A DNA stretch of 64,000 nucleotides. It comes from an uncultured Collinsella sp. (lineage in GTDB: Bacteria > Actinomycetota > Coriobacteriia > Coriobacteriales > Coriobacteriaceae). Each line of letters starts with the position of its first letter. Positions within the stretch are counted from its first letter, which is position 1. Below, piece after piece: positions 25,901 to 34,591 of the stretch. Location of the stretch: assembly GCA_944321445.1 (NCBI GenBank), contig CALULJ010000003.1:28467-92466 (forward strand), written 5' to 3'. The position numbers and the translations under genes are program-made. The notes under the pieces were generated by a model, which worked only from the letters and a program-made list of their open reading frames with translations, did no database searches and had not been told where the DNA came from.

Positions 25901-26842
25901 TTACTTTTGGCTGAAAATCTTGGCCACGGCAGCTTGGTAGTCGGGAACAGTGCGAACTTTCCTGATTGCGCGATGCACCGTCAGCGGATCGGCGAACGCC
26001 TGCTGGGCGTAGGACCACCACTCCTTCATGCGGAAGACCGCGTTGCCACCCATCTGCGCCTCGTAGGCGTCGAAGAGCTTGTCGTGGAAGCGCTTGAGCT
26101 CGTCGAGCGAAAGCGCCGGGCCGCCGTTCAGCATGCGCGCCAGCGCCGGGTTGTACAGCAGGCCCCTGCCCAGCATCACGTGACGCGTCGACGGATACGC
26201 TGCAAACAGCGCATGCATATCGTTGCAGGTAAAGATATCCCCGTTGTACGCCACGGGAAAGGGCGCGCGGCGCAGGGTCTCGCCGTACGGCTCCCAGCGC
26301 GGCCTGCCGCGATAGAAATCCTTCCGCACGCGCGGGTGCACGATGAGCTCCGCCAGGGGGTGATGGCAATACATGGCAAGAATAGATTCATACTCGTCGT
26401 CGCTCGCGATGCCGATGCGCGTTTTGACCGATACGGGCAGCGGGGACCGGCTGCACACTTCGCCAAGAAACGCATCGAGGGCATCCAGATCGCGCAGAAA
26501 GCCCGCTCCCCTGCCCTTGCCGACGACCGTTCCCGAAGGACACCCGACGTTCAGGTTGACCTCGCGGTAGCCCATCTTCGCCAACAGCCCGGAGGCCCAC
26601 ACGAACTCGTCGGCGTTTTTCGTCAGCAGCTGCGGCACCACATTGAGACCCTGATTGTTAGCGGGATCGACCTCTCCGCAATCGCGTTTGCCAAACGAGC
26701 TACCCACGCGCGGCGGCGTGAGAAACGGCGTGTAGTAGCGGTCGAGCGCACCGAAACACTCCGCGTGAATCCGACGGAAGGTGTGACCGGTCAGCCCCTC
26801 CATGGGCGCCATCGACAGCAGCGGCCCCTCGTTTTGCCCCAT
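25901..26842 (-). CDS. tRNA-dihydrouridine synthase
   Basis: 313 residues from ATG 26842 after GGGGAGG. It starts with the DUS opening LLSMAPMEGLTGHTFRRIH. NLNVGCPSGTVVGKGRGAGFL contains the catalytic Cys with a FMN-binding neighbourhood, VSVKTRIGI follows, and NGDIFT and MLGRGLLYNP complete the TIM barrel. It reduces uridines in tRNA D-loops. The last codons are covered by a 25-base intergenic repeat. Divergent from modD. Confidence 0.92.
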   Translation of the reverse strand: MGQNEGPLLSMAPMEGLTGHTFRRIHAECFGALDRYYTPFLTPPRVGSSFGKRDCGEVDPANNQGLNVVPQLLTKNADEFVWASGLLAKMGYREVNLNVGCPSGTVVGKGRGAGFLRDLDALDAFLGEVCSRSPLPVSVKTRIGIASDDEYESILAMYCHHPLAELIVHPRVRKDFYRGRPRWEPYGETLRRAPFPVAYNGDIFTCNDMHALFAAYPSTRHVMLGRGLLYNPALARMLNGGPALSLDELKRFHDKLFDAYEAQMGGNAVFRMKEWWSYAQQAFADPLTVHRAIRKVRTVPDYQAAVAKIFSQK

Positions 26843-26862
26843 ACGCCTCCCCGCGTGAACAT

Positions 26863-26889
26863 GTAAAAATACCTCTAGGGTAATTTTAC
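26863..26889. promoter_or_regulatory. Palindrome between dus and modD
   Basis: GTAAAAATACC (26863-26873) and GGTAATTTTAC (26879-26889) form an inverted repeat with one mismatch in the divergent promoter region. It is a candidate operator or stem of an RNA leader; a molybdenum-cofactor or ModE-type element was considered but its consensus is not evident. Confidence 0.4.
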
Positions 26890-26958
26890 CTCGCACACAG
26901 ATTTCGGCGGACATAACCGCAGGCGGAGCACCGCTCAGGCACAGAAAGGACGGGCCAC

Positions 26959-27801
26959 ATGGTTTGGTTTTCAGAGGCGCGCATCGACCAGCTGATCGCA
27001 GAGGACATGCCCTACCTCGACCTCACCAGCGAGGTGCTCGGCGTGAGCGACCAGCCGGGCGAGATGGAGTACTACACGCGCGAGGACTGCATCCTCGCCG
27101 GAACGAACGTTGTGAAGAGAATCGCCCAGCATCTGGGCTGCGATGTCATCAGCGCCCGCAGCGATGGCGGCCGCATCCCCGCGGGCGAGTCGTTCATGAC
27201 GCTTCGCGGGCCCGCATCTGCGCTCCATCAGGTCTGGAAGGTGGGGCTGAACACGTTTGACCACCTGTCCGCCGTCGCCACGAAGACGCGCCAGATGGCG
27301 GACGCCGCCCATGCGGCGAACCCCCGCTGCGAGATCCTCACCACGCGCAAGAGCATGCCGGGCGCGAAGGACCTGCTGACGCTCGGCGTCCGCGCCGGCG
27401 GCGCGTGGCCGCACCGGCTGGGGCTGTCCGAAACCGTTCTGGTCTTCGACCACCACATCACCTTCCTGGGCGGTTTCGAGGCGTTTCTGAAGCAGCTGCC
27501 CACCATCCGGAGCCGCTGCATGGAGAAGAAGCTCTTCGTGGAGGCCGACGAGGGACATGCTCGCCCGCTGGCACACGCCGGCGTCGACGGCATCCAGTTC
27601 GACAAGATCCCGGTCGACCGCCTGGCCGACCTCGTGCGGGAGCTGCGGGAAATCGATTCGCACCTCACCCTGATCGCTGCAGGCGGCATCAATCCCTCGA
27701 ACGTGGCCGCATACGCCGCCACCGGCATCGACGGCTTCGCCACCACCGCGCCGTTTTCCGCGAAGCCACTCGACATGAGCGTCCGCATGCGCGCGTTGTA
27801 G
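26959..27801 (+). CDS. modD: ModD-like nicotinate-nucleotide pyrophosphorylase homologue
   Basis: 280 residues after GAAAGGAC. It belongs to the NadC/ModD family of type II phosphoribosyltransferases: MPYLDLTSEVLGV at the start, TRKSMPGAKDLLTLGVRAGGAWPHRLGLSE in place of the NadC TRKTTPGLR segment, and AAGGINPSNVAAYAATGIDGFATTAPF at the C-terminal barrel. ModD is linked in other bacteria to molybdate transport. No mod or nad genes are next to it here, so the role is uncertain. NadC is less likely because of the DLTSE and GGAWPHRLGL features and the missing nadA/nadB. Confidence 0.8.
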   Translation: MVWFSEARIDQLIAEDMPYLDLTSEVLGVSDQPGEMEYYTREDCILAGTNVVKRIAQHLGCDVISARSDGGRIPAGESFMTLRGPASALHQVWKVGLNTFDHLSAVATKTRQMADAAHAANPRCEILTTRKSMPGAKDLLTLGVRAGGAWPHRLGLSETVLVFDHHITFLGGFEAFLKQLPTIRSRCMEKKLFVEADEGHARPLAHAGVDGIQFDKIPVDRLADLVRELREIDSHLTLIAAGGINPSNVAAYAATGIDGFATTAPFSAKPLDMSVRMRAL

Positions 27802-27864
27802 GAGCGAGATGCTGAACCTTTGCGTGCCGTGCAGCGCGCGCAACGCAAGTAGAACCTTTTGAAC

Positions 27865-27893
27865 ATGGGGCCGCGAAATCATCGCGGCCCCAT
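27865..27893. terminator. Stem-loop between convergent modD and guaA
   Basis: ATGGGGCCGCGA (27865-27876) pairs perfectly with TCGCGGCCCCAT (27882-27893) around a 5-base loop. Both sides lack a long T-run, but the position between convergent genes fits a bidirectional terminator. Confidence 0.6.
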
Positions 27894-27944
27894 TCCGAAA
27901 TTAGGCTATAGTAAAGCTTTGCATAAATACGAATGTATGTTCTA

Positions 27945-28928
27945 TTATTCCCACTCGATCGTGCCGCAGGGCTTAGGCGTCAGGTCGTACGCCACGCGGC
28001 AGATGCCCGGAACCTCGGCCAGGATGCGGTCGGTGATCTTCTTGAGCAGTGCCCAATCGAGCTCGGGCACCGTGGCGGTCATGGCGTCGACAGTGTTGAC
28101 GGCGCGAATGATAGCCGGCCACGCGTAGAGGCGCTTGCCGTCGCGCACGCCGGTGGCGCGCATGTCGGGCACCACGACGAAGTACTGCCACACCTTGCCC
28201 GCGAGTCCGGCGCCGGCGAACTCCTCACGCAGGATGGCGTCGGCCTCGCGCAGGGCCTCCAGACGGTCGCGCGTGATGGCGCCGAGGCAGCGCACGCCCA
28301 GGCCGGGGCCGGGGAACGGCTGGCGCTCGACCATGGACTCGGGAAGTCCCAGCTCGCGGCCGACGACGCGGACCTCGTCCTTGAAGAGCAGCTTCACGGG
28401 CTCGCAGAGCTCAAACTGCAGGTCATCGGGCAGGCCGCCCACGTTGTGGTGAGCCTTCACGCCGTCGGACTCGAGGATGTCGGGATAGATGGTGCCCTGC
28501 GCCAGGAAGCTCACCTGGTCGCCGACCTTGCGGGCTTCCTCCTCGAACACGCGGATGAACTCGGCGCCGATGATCTTGCGCTTCTTCTCGGGCTCCTCGA
28601 CGCCCGCCAGCAGGTCGAGGAAGCGGTCGGTCGCGTCCACATACACGAGGTTCGCGTCCATCTGGTTCTTGAACACGTCGATGACCTGCTCGGACTCGCC
28701 CTTGCGCATGAGGCCATGGTTCACGTGCACGCAGATGAGCTGCTTGCCCACCGCCTTGATGAGAAGGGCCGCCACAACGCTCGAATCGACGCCGCCGGAA
28801 AGCGCCAGCAGCACGTTCTTGTCACCGATTTGCTCGCGGCACGCAGCGACCTGCTGGTCGATGAACTCGCGCGCAAGCTCGGGCGTGGTGATGCGCACCA
28901 TGTCGTCGGGACGCTTATTGGGATCCAT
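27945..28928 (-). CDS. guaA: GMP synthase ATP-pyrophosphatase subunit without glutaminase domain
   Basis: 327 residues after GAGGAGGAGCC. It contains only the synthetase half of GuaA: PP-loop LSGGVDSS at residues 43-50, [26 protein letters not shown], the [18 protein letters not shown] segment and the dimerisation domain ending KPCGTIEWE. Bacterial GuaA is usually about 520 residues with an N-terminal class I glutaminase, which is missing here. No glutaminase gene is adjacent. It aminates XMP to GMP, presumably with ammonia or with a separate glutaminase subunit as in archaea. Confidence 0.94.
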   Translation of the reverse strand: MDPNKRPDDMVRITTPELAREFIDQQVAACREQIGDKNVLLALSGGVDSSVVAALLIKAVGKQLICVHVNHGLMRKGESEQVIDVFKNQMDANLVYVDATDRFLDLLAGVEEPEKKRKIIGAEFIRVFEEEARKVGDQVSFLAQGTIYPDILESDGVKAHHNVGGLPDDLQFELCEPVKLLFKDEVRVVGRELGLPESMVERQPFPGPGLGVRCLGAITRDRLEALREADAILREEFAGAGLAGKVWQYFVVVPDMRATGVRDGKRLYAWPAIIRAVNTVDAMTATVPELDWALLKKITDRILAEVPGICRVAYDLTPKPCGTIEWE

Positions 28929-29057
28929 GGGCTCCTCCTCGTTGCGGAAAAGTTACATACCTAGTTGGATTGTATGCGCAGGCACACGCCGCAGCCCCGA
29001 TGCAGCGGCAGGGGGTAGAAGCGCGACGGCAGAAGGACGCGCAATGTCTTCTATAGC

Positions 29058-29082
29058 AAAATGCCCGCTGTGGTGCGGGCAT
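29058..29082 (-). terminator. Terminator after the DUF2130 gene
   Basis: ATGCCCGC and GCGGGCAT form a stem (29061-29082). The minus strand continues with TTTTGC. Confidence 0.75.
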
Positions 29083-29088
29083 CTCGTT

Positions 29089-30678
29089 CTACTCTTCTTG
29101 AGCGCTTTCAGTCTCCACCGACTCCGCCTCGATCTTTTGCGGTTTCTCTTGCCCCTCTTCCGTCTCCGCCGCAGCGCGTGCCTCCTCGAACTTAGCCCGC
29201 ATCGTGGGGTTTTTCCACGTGAGCTTGCGGATGGTGAGACCCTGTGCCTTGTCGTTTGCCAGGCGCAAGTTGTTCTCGGACGACAGCAGGTTCTCCTTCA
29301 CCTTCTGCAGATGCTTGATTGTGGTGTCGATCTCGTTGATGGCGTCGTTGAACTTGCGGCTCGCGCGCTCGAAGTTCTGCGAGAAGCCGTCCTGGAACTT
29401 GTTGAGCTTCTCCTCGAAGTTCGTCACGTCGATGTTTTGCTGGCGCACGAGCGCAAGCTCCTGCTTGTAGGCAAGCGAGTTCATGGCGGCGTTGCGCAGC
29501 AGCGTGATCATGGGGATGAAGAACTGCGGGCGGATGACGTACATCTTGGGATAGCGATAGCTCACGTCGACGATGCCGGTGTTGTACAGCTCGCTTTCCG
29601 GCTCAAGCAGGCTCACGAGCACTGCGTACTCGCAGCCCTTCTTGGTGCGGTCGGCGTCGAGCTTTTTGAAGAAGTCCTCGTTGCCGTGCTTGCGCGCGGT
29701 CTCGTCGTTCTCGTTTTTCATCTCGAACATGATGGAGATGATCTCGTTGCCGCCCTCATCGGTCTCGCGGAAGATGTAATCGCCCTTCGAGCCTTCGCTG
29801 GCATCGTTGTCTTTTTCGAAGTACGCGCGCGGGAAGGCGGTCATGCGCAGGCGGTTGAACTCGGTCTCGCAGTGCTGCTCGAGCGACTCGCCCACCATCT
29901 TGGTGGACAGGCGGACCTTCATGTCTTTTAGGCGCTCGATTTCGTCATCCTTGTAGCGCAGCAGTTCCTCGGTATTCTTGCGCACCTGCGCGAGCTCGAG
30001 CGTGTGCGCCGTTTCGAGCTGCTGCTTTTCCGCGTCGCGCACGGCCTGCTCGCGCTCGAGGGTCGCCCGTGCCTCATCGCGCTCGCGCTCAACCTGCGAG
30101 ACCGCGCGCGCCACGGCAAGCTCGCGCTCAGCATCGACCGCTGCGAGCTTACGCTCGAGTTCGGCGATCTTGGCATCGCGCTCGGACAGGTCGCCCGCTC
30201 GGAGCTGGTCGGCCTTTGCCGCTTCGAGCGCCGCCGCATCGGCCTGCTGCTTGAGCTTCGCACGAAGCTGGTCGACCTCGCGCTGCAGCTCGGCGGTCGA
30301 CTTTTGCGCCTGCTCGCGCGCCTCCGCTGCCGCCTGTTTGCTTGCGAACTCGCGCTCCTCCCCCGCCGCCTCAAGGCGCGCCGTGAGCTCTGCGATGCGT
30401 GCGTCGCGCTCTGACTCGCTTTGCTTGAGTTCAGAAGCCGCATTGGCTTTGAGTTGCTGAATCTGGGCATCGCGCTCGGCCAGCGCGTGTTCCAGCTTGC
30501 GCGCTGCCTCGGCGCCAGCGAGCTGCAGCGCGTGCTCGCGCTCGCGCTCCATGAGCCGCTCGCGTTCGCGCAGCTCGGCGGCAAACTGCTCGTCGCGCAC
30601 CTGGCGCACGATGCTTTCGTAGTCGCTCTCGTCGACCTGTATGACCGTACCGCAGTTGGGGCACTTGATCTCGTTCAC
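29089..30678 (-). CDS. DUF2130 domain protein with long coiled coil
   Basis: 529 residues. The N-terminus has [20 protein letters not shown], a half zinc-ribbon. Residues about 30-260 are Glu/Ala/Arg/Gln-rich heptads, a long coiled coil. The DUF2130 domain (about 265-470) has [36 protein letters not shown] and the [20 protein letters not shown] stretch, which fits a PD-(D/E)XK-like nuclease fold. The C-terminal 50 residues are acidic. The family is widespread but lacks a settled function; a DNA-linked role is plausible. The gene stands alone. Confidence 0.85.
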   Translation of the reverse strand: MNEIKCPNCGTVIQVDESDYESIVRQVRDEQFAAELRERERLMEREREHALQLAGAEAARKLEHALAERDAQIQQLKANAASELKQSESERDARIAELTARLEAAGEEREFASKQAAAEAREQAQKSTAELQREVDQLRAKLKQQADAAALEAAKADQLRAGDLSERDAKIAELERKLAAVDAERELAVARAVSQVERERDEARATLEREQAVRDAEKQQLETAHTLELAQVRKNTEELLRYKDDEIERLKDMKVRLSTKMVGESLEQHCETEFNRLRMTAFPRAYFEKDNDASEGSKGDYIFRETDEGGNEIISIMFEMKNENDETARKHGNEDFFKKLDADRTKKGCEYAVLVSLLEPESELYNTGIVDVSYRYPKMYVIRPQFFIPMITLLRNAAMNSLAYKQELALVRQQNIDVTNFEEKLNKFQDGFSQNFERASRKFNDAINEIDTTIKHLQKVKENLLSSENNLRLANDKAQGLTIRKLTWKNPTMRAKFEEARAAAETEEGQEKPQKIEAESVETESAQEE

Positions 30679-30845
30679 GCGGCATCGCTCCTTACGCTCG
30701 CTGCCGGAAGGGCTGTTCGTTCACTATACGATACCCCGCTGCGCGGACAGCATGCCGCGGGAAGCCGGTTTTGCATGCCGAGAAGCTAGTCACAGCATGC
30801 GGACTTGACGAATTTCGCGCCCCATATTCGTATCGCTTGGGACCC

Positions 30846-31086
30846 CGTGGTCAAAAATCCGTCGAGTCGGGATTGCCCGATTTGGCAGCCAAGCGTTCTA
30901 CCTGCTCTTTTGTAAAAGCCCCATGCTTCAACTCGCGGTGGGATATCGCCCGTGTGGCGCTACCCCACTCCAAAATAGCAAATCCGCCCCAATTTGAAGC
31001 TCCAAAGCCCTCCGTGGCACACAAAACGGGCCCCATCCCGCGTCGGATGGAGCCCGAATTCCCGACTCGACGGATTTTTGACCACG
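30846..31086. repeat. 241-base element bounded by 27-bp perfect inverted repeats
   Basis: Arms 30846-30872 and 31060-31086 are exact reverse complements over 27 bases; the inner ends read TCGAGTCGGGA and TCCCGACTCGA. The 187-base spacer has no clear gene; a minus-strand frame of 88 codons crosses it but lacks a convincing start. No target duplication is obvious. It could be a MITE-like element or an invertible segment. It lies in the 460-base gap upstream of the DUF2130 gene. Confidence 0.85.
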
Positions 31087-31130
31087 ACCGGGCAAGTAAT
31101 AGGTCGCGACAGGGCAAGCGCGAGCGGTTT

Positions 31131-31313
31131 CTAGAAGGAGCCCCGGTGAACTTTGCTCATGTCGGCCTCGTCAAGCGTGTGCGGCGCCGGCGCTGAGTTG
31201 TCTACCACACCGATGGAGAGCGCGGCTTCCATCTCATGGCCCTCGGGAACGCCCAGCAGCTCGCGGCAGAAATCGCTGGTGGTCCGGCCGAGCATTTTTA
31301 TGGAGCCGTCGGC
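31131..31313 (-). pseudogene. Probable nitroreductase 3' remnant, in frame after the phosphoesterase stop
   Basis: After the TAG that ends the phosphoesterase the same frame stays open for 60 codons, reading ADGSIKMLGRTTSDFCREL, then LGVPEGHEMEAALSIGVVDN and ending DEADMSKVHRGSF before TAG at 31131. This resembles the C-terminus of nitroreductase-family flavoproteins, where LGIPxGxE and SKVHxxxF are common. The N-terminal three quarters are missing. It is probably a leftover of a lost gene rather than a readthrough extension. Confidence 0.45.
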
Positions 31314-31889
31314 CTACAGATCCATCTCGCATACGCCGCGCGCGGACTCGACGCCGCAGAAGAACTCGAGAATCTCGTCGCGGCTCACAGGACAATAGCC
31401 GTTGGCGTCGACGCCCACGTCGTAGCGCAAAATTCCCGTCTCGCGGTTGCGCTCGTTGTACGATGCGCCCTGACTGTGAATGTGGCCGTGCAGATGAATG
31501 GCCGCGCGCCATCTACCGTTCCAGCTGAGCAGCGGGTAATGGAACAGCACGAGCTTGTGGCCCTCGGCAAACCCGGGCTTGATCTCAAGGTAATCCTGCT
31601 CGGATGCGAAGATGTCGGCGAACTTCGTCTCCGACCAGTGCTTATCGTGATTGCCGCGCACCAGATGCACGTTGCGGCAGTTGATGCGCGACCGCAGGCG
31701 ACGTGCCTCCTCCGCGGTCGTGCGATACGAGAAATCGCCCAGCACGTACAGGGTGTCGGATGCGCTCACGCGGTCGTTGATGTTGGCGATGAGCGCTGCA
31801 TTCATGCGCTCGACTGTGGGATACGGCCGCCCGGTCGCCTCGATGATGTTCGAGTGTCCGAAGTGCGTATCGGCGGCGAAATAGATCAC
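31314..31889 (-). CDS. Calcineurin-like metallophosphoesterase
   Basis: 191 residues from GTG 31889, overlapping the lipase stop as GTGA. The dinuclear metal motifs are in order: DTHFGHSN, GDFSYR, RGNHDKHW, and HYPLL followed by HLHGHIHS. It is a small single-domain phosphoesterase of the type seen in phages and bacteria; the substrate is unknown. Translational coupling links it to the lipase-like gene upstream. Confidence 0.88.
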   Translation of the reverse strand: MIYFAADTHFGHSNIIEATGRPYPTVERMNAALIANINDRVSASDTLYVLGDFSYRTTAEEARRLRSRINCRNVHLVRGNHDKHWSETKFADIFASEQDYLEIKPGFAEGHKLVLFHYPLLSWNGRWRAAIHLHGHIHSQGASYNERNRETGILRYDVGVDANGYCPVSRDEILEFFCGVESARGVCEMDL

Positions 31890-33283
31890 GCCGCGTCCCC
31901 TTCGCGCAGATCCGACCCATCTATGGCCTGCATCCAGGCGATATAGACGTTGGGATAGTGGCCGTAGAGCACCTGCATGGGATCGATGTTGCCCAGCATG
32001 TCGCGCACGAGCGAGAACAAGCCACCCGCCGTCGCCAGGTCATCGGCCGTCGTAATCTCGCGGCCCAGGTCCTCGATGAGCTTATCCACGCGCTCTCGGT
32101 CCTGCGGAACATAGGGGCTCTCGGTTCCCACGTTCGCCTCAAACGCTGCGCGCATGTCGTCGTAATGCTCGTCGAACGCCGCTTCGCCGTAGCCGGGCAG
32201 CCACAGGTCATGGCCGTAGCGGGCGTAGCCCCACGATGCAAGCGGCAGGCGCGGCACGATGTCGCTGGGGTTCATGATGTTGAAGATGTTGTCGTAAAGC
32301 GCGTCGTTCGTGTTGGCGAACTCGGTGACCTCGGGCGTGGCGAACGTGTAGCAGTAGATGTTCTCGAGCGGCGCCAGCGGGCGCAGGCTCGTGGTCATGT
32401 CGTCGGCATAGGACGCAGCGAGGTTCGCCGTGGCGGCACCGCGGGAATGCCCGGTAAACAGCAGTGCGATGTCATCACCGCCGCCGTCCTCCGACAGGCG
32501 CTCGGCAAGATCCTCGACGATTTCGTTCGCCGCGCGCATGAAGCCCTCGTGGTCGATGGCGTCCATCTCGTAGTCGGCAGCGTCACCCATATTGAAGTCG
32601 CTCAGCCACTCCGAGCCGTAGCTGCCGCGAACCGACACGAGGTACAGGGTTTTCTCGGCACCGTCGGTGTTCTTTACGCGCTTGGTTGCCACCGAATAGG
32701 CTACGACATCGTCGGTACCGGCCAGGAAGTCGACGACCTCGTCGAAGATTTCGCTGCGATACTGGTAGGACGCGGTGGAGATGTCCTGGAAGCCCAGCGC
32801 CGCGAGCGCTTCCTCCATGTAGGCGGGTGAAGAGGAGCCGGCCTGGTAGTAGCCCGATTCCGAGTTTGCGATGGCGGAGAGTACCGAGCAGGTCGTGGCG
32901 AGCTCGTGGTTGTAGGCAGTGGGGTCCTGGAAGAACCACGCATCGTCCCATACGATGTCGGTTGCCACCTGGTGACCGTCGGTCTCGGCCATACTCGTGT
33001 ACTCCACGTGCGCCGTGAAGGCGCCGGTACGATTGGAGGAATCTTCGAGCTCGGTGGGAGCCGAGGGCGGCTGCACCGCGCCCAGGCCCAGGCGCTCCTG
33101 TTCCTGACGATGGTGAACGGCGATGGTCAGCGCAACGCCGATGCCGATCGCAGCAACGGCCAGCACCGCTACGATGCGGACGAACCACTTATGGCGACGG
33201 TAGAAGGAAGGACGTGCGGGAGCGTCGGATTTATGGTCCTCATGCTCCTCGGCATCGACAACCTGCTGGTTTTCCTGCGACAT
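31886..33283 (-). CDS. Membrane-anchored class 3 lipase-like hydrolase
   Basis: 465 residues from ATG 33283 after AGGAAGGAA. A polar N-terminus is followed by one membrane helix, WFVRIVAVLAVAAIGIGVAL (about 34-55), so the catalytic part is probably outside the cell. The nucleophile elbow is LLFTGHSRGAATANLAASYA near residue 285. The conserved YTFATPEV and NIMNPSDIVPRLPL segments carry the Asp region of class 3 lipases. It may act on lipids or esters at the surface. Its stop overlaps the phosphoesterase start. Confidence 0.85.
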   Translation of the reverse strand: MSQENQQVVDAEEHEDHKSDAPARPSFYRRHKWFVRIVAVLAVAAIGIGVALTIAVHHRQEQERLGLGAVQPPSAPTELEDSSNRTGAFTAHVEYTSMAETDGHQVATDIVWDDAWFFQDPTAYNHELATTCSVLSAIANSESGYYQAGSSSPAYMEEALAALGFQDISTASYQYRSEIFDEVVDFLAGTDDVVAYSVATKRVKNTDGAEKTLYLVSVRGSYGSEWLSDFNMGDAADYEMDAIDHEGFMRAANEIVEDLAERLSEDGGGDDIALLFTGHSRGAATANLAASYADDMTTSLRPLAPLENIYCYTFATPEVTEFANTNDALYDNIFNIMNPSDIVPRLPLASWGYARYGHDLWLPGYGEAAFDEHYDDMRAAFEANVGTESPYVPQDRERVDKLIEDLGREITTADDLATAGGLFSLVRDMLGNIDPMQVLYGHYPNVYIAWMQAIDGSDLREGDAA

Positions 33284-33466
33284 ATTGCGGTTCCTTCCTG
33301 CGTTTTTCTCTCGGCGGCAGTATACCGTGGAAAAGCACCCCCAACCCGCAAATGCACGTTGCTCAACCATATATCAAGGAAAACAGCGGCGCAGCAGACC
33401 TTCTCCCCCGTTCTGGAGAGGTCGTCGAATGCCGAAGGCAGCGTTGGATCGGCAGATACTGTTCCG

Positions 33467-34258
33467 TTACAGCACGGTGTAGGACTCGACGCGCGGCGCC
33501 AGACGCTCGGCGAAGGCCGCGCGCTGGGCAACGAGGGCATCGCCGCCGGTAAGCGAACGAGCGCGCGCCGGGCACACGTTGATGCAGCGCATGCAGGTGA
33601 TGCAGGCGTCGGCATCGGTTGCTGTGGGGTTTGCCGGGTCGATTGCAGCGGCGGGGCACTGGCGGGCGCAGGCGCCGCAGCCCGTGCAACGGGCGGGATC
33701 GGCCTGTGCGCGGAAAGGCACACCGTGGAAATCGCGGTAGGGATGGTTGCCCGGGATGTCGGTCAGCTCTGCGTCGCGCACGTTTGCGACGGCGGCAAGC
33801 TTGCTGAGGACCTTGCGCGCCAACTCGTCGGTCGCGGCAAGGTCTGCAGCGTCGGGCCGGCCCTGCGCAACATCGATCATAAGGGAATGATGCGCAACGA
33901 TGGCACCGAGCGCCACCGGGATGAAGCCGTGCGCGCGAACCGTATCGGCGAGCTCGAGGAAGGTATCGTCCACCGCGCGGTTGCCGAAGGTGACGATGAG
34001 AACGGCGGGCGTATCGTGCCCCTCGCAGCGCGCAAACTGCGCGAGCGCCGGAGCGGGCGCGCGCCCGCCGTAGGAGGGCACCGCGAAGACGGCGAGGTCG
34101 TCGGGGCCGAAAGCGGGAACATCGGAGCCCGCCCGGGTGACGTCGACCGCGCGAGCAGGGATGCCCGCGGCTTCAATGGCGGCAACGAAGCGCTCGGTGA
34201 TGGCGCGGGTCGTTCCTGCTCCGGTGAAATATGCAGCGGTGCAGCTGGTGGGGGTCAT
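33467..34258 (-). CDS. EFR1-type flavodoxin/ferredoxin fusion protein
   Basis: 263 residues from ATG 34258 after AAAGGA. The N-terminal flavodoxin-like domain begins CTAAYFTGAGTTRAITERF, the FMN phosphate loop, and has FAVPSYGGRAPAP. The C-terminal domain has two [4Fe-4S] motifs, CTGCGACARQCP and CITCMRCINVCP. Such proteins pass electrons between flavin and iron-sulphur centres in anaerobes; partners are unknown. It stands alone. Confidence 0.9.
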   Translation of the reverse strand: MTPTSCTAAYFTGAGTTRAITERFVAAIEAAGIPARAVDVTRAGSDVPAFGPDDLAVFAVPSYGGRAPAPALAQFARCEGHDTPAVLIVTFGNRAVDDTFLELADTVRAHGFIPVALGAIVAHHSLMIDVAQGRPDAADLAATDELARKVLSKLAAVANVRDAELTDIPGNHPYRDFHGVPFRAQADPARCTGCGACARQCPAAAIDPANPTATDADACITCMRCINVCPARARSLTGGDALVAQRAAFAERLAPRVESYTVL

Positions 34259-34477
34259 GGCAGGTCCTTTCGATAAGAGGGTGTCCATCACATCATAGAC
34301 CTCAGCAAGTTGCCTATTGTTCGCGCGAACATTTGAAACGAATTGATCCGCCGACAACCTTCCCTTTCTGCGCCCTTTCTCTAACCTTCAATTCGCTTGG
34401 AACAAAAAGGGTGCGCAAGCCCCGCTTCATCGTGATGTACTTCGCCCAATTGCAGCGAAAGGCTTCTGTCCAGACCT

Positions 34478-34505
34478 AGAAAGGCCCGATGCATCGGGCC
34501 TTTCT
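34478..34505. terminator. Perfect 28-base palindromic terminator
   Basis: AGAAAGGCCCGATG and its exact complement CATCGGGCCTTTCT adjoin without spacer and can fold with a 4-base loop; T-rich on both ends. It lies in the 333-base gap (34259-34591) between the DUF262 gene and the ferredoxin gene. Nothing else is evident in that gap. Confidence 0.7.
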
Positions 34506-34591
34506 TATACATCGCCAACTTTCGCCACAACGCTCTTTTGATATAGAGCCTGGCGCCATGGTTCTGGAAAACTCACGTGCCCGCTTTGTGG

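Noticed and set aside
26864..26958. Possible molybdenum-cofactor riboswitch before modD
   Set aside because: Only a simple palindrome is visible; the conserved riboswitch core could not be matched by eye.
30851..31117. 88-codon minus-strand frame inside the 27-bp inverted repeat element
   Set aside because: It runs through both arms, has no clear ribosome site and no recognisable family.
34259..34477. Possible integration scar or tRNA fragment at the edge of the defence islet
   Set aside because: No tRNA-like fold, integrase or direct repeats flanking 34.5-39.2 kb could be identified.
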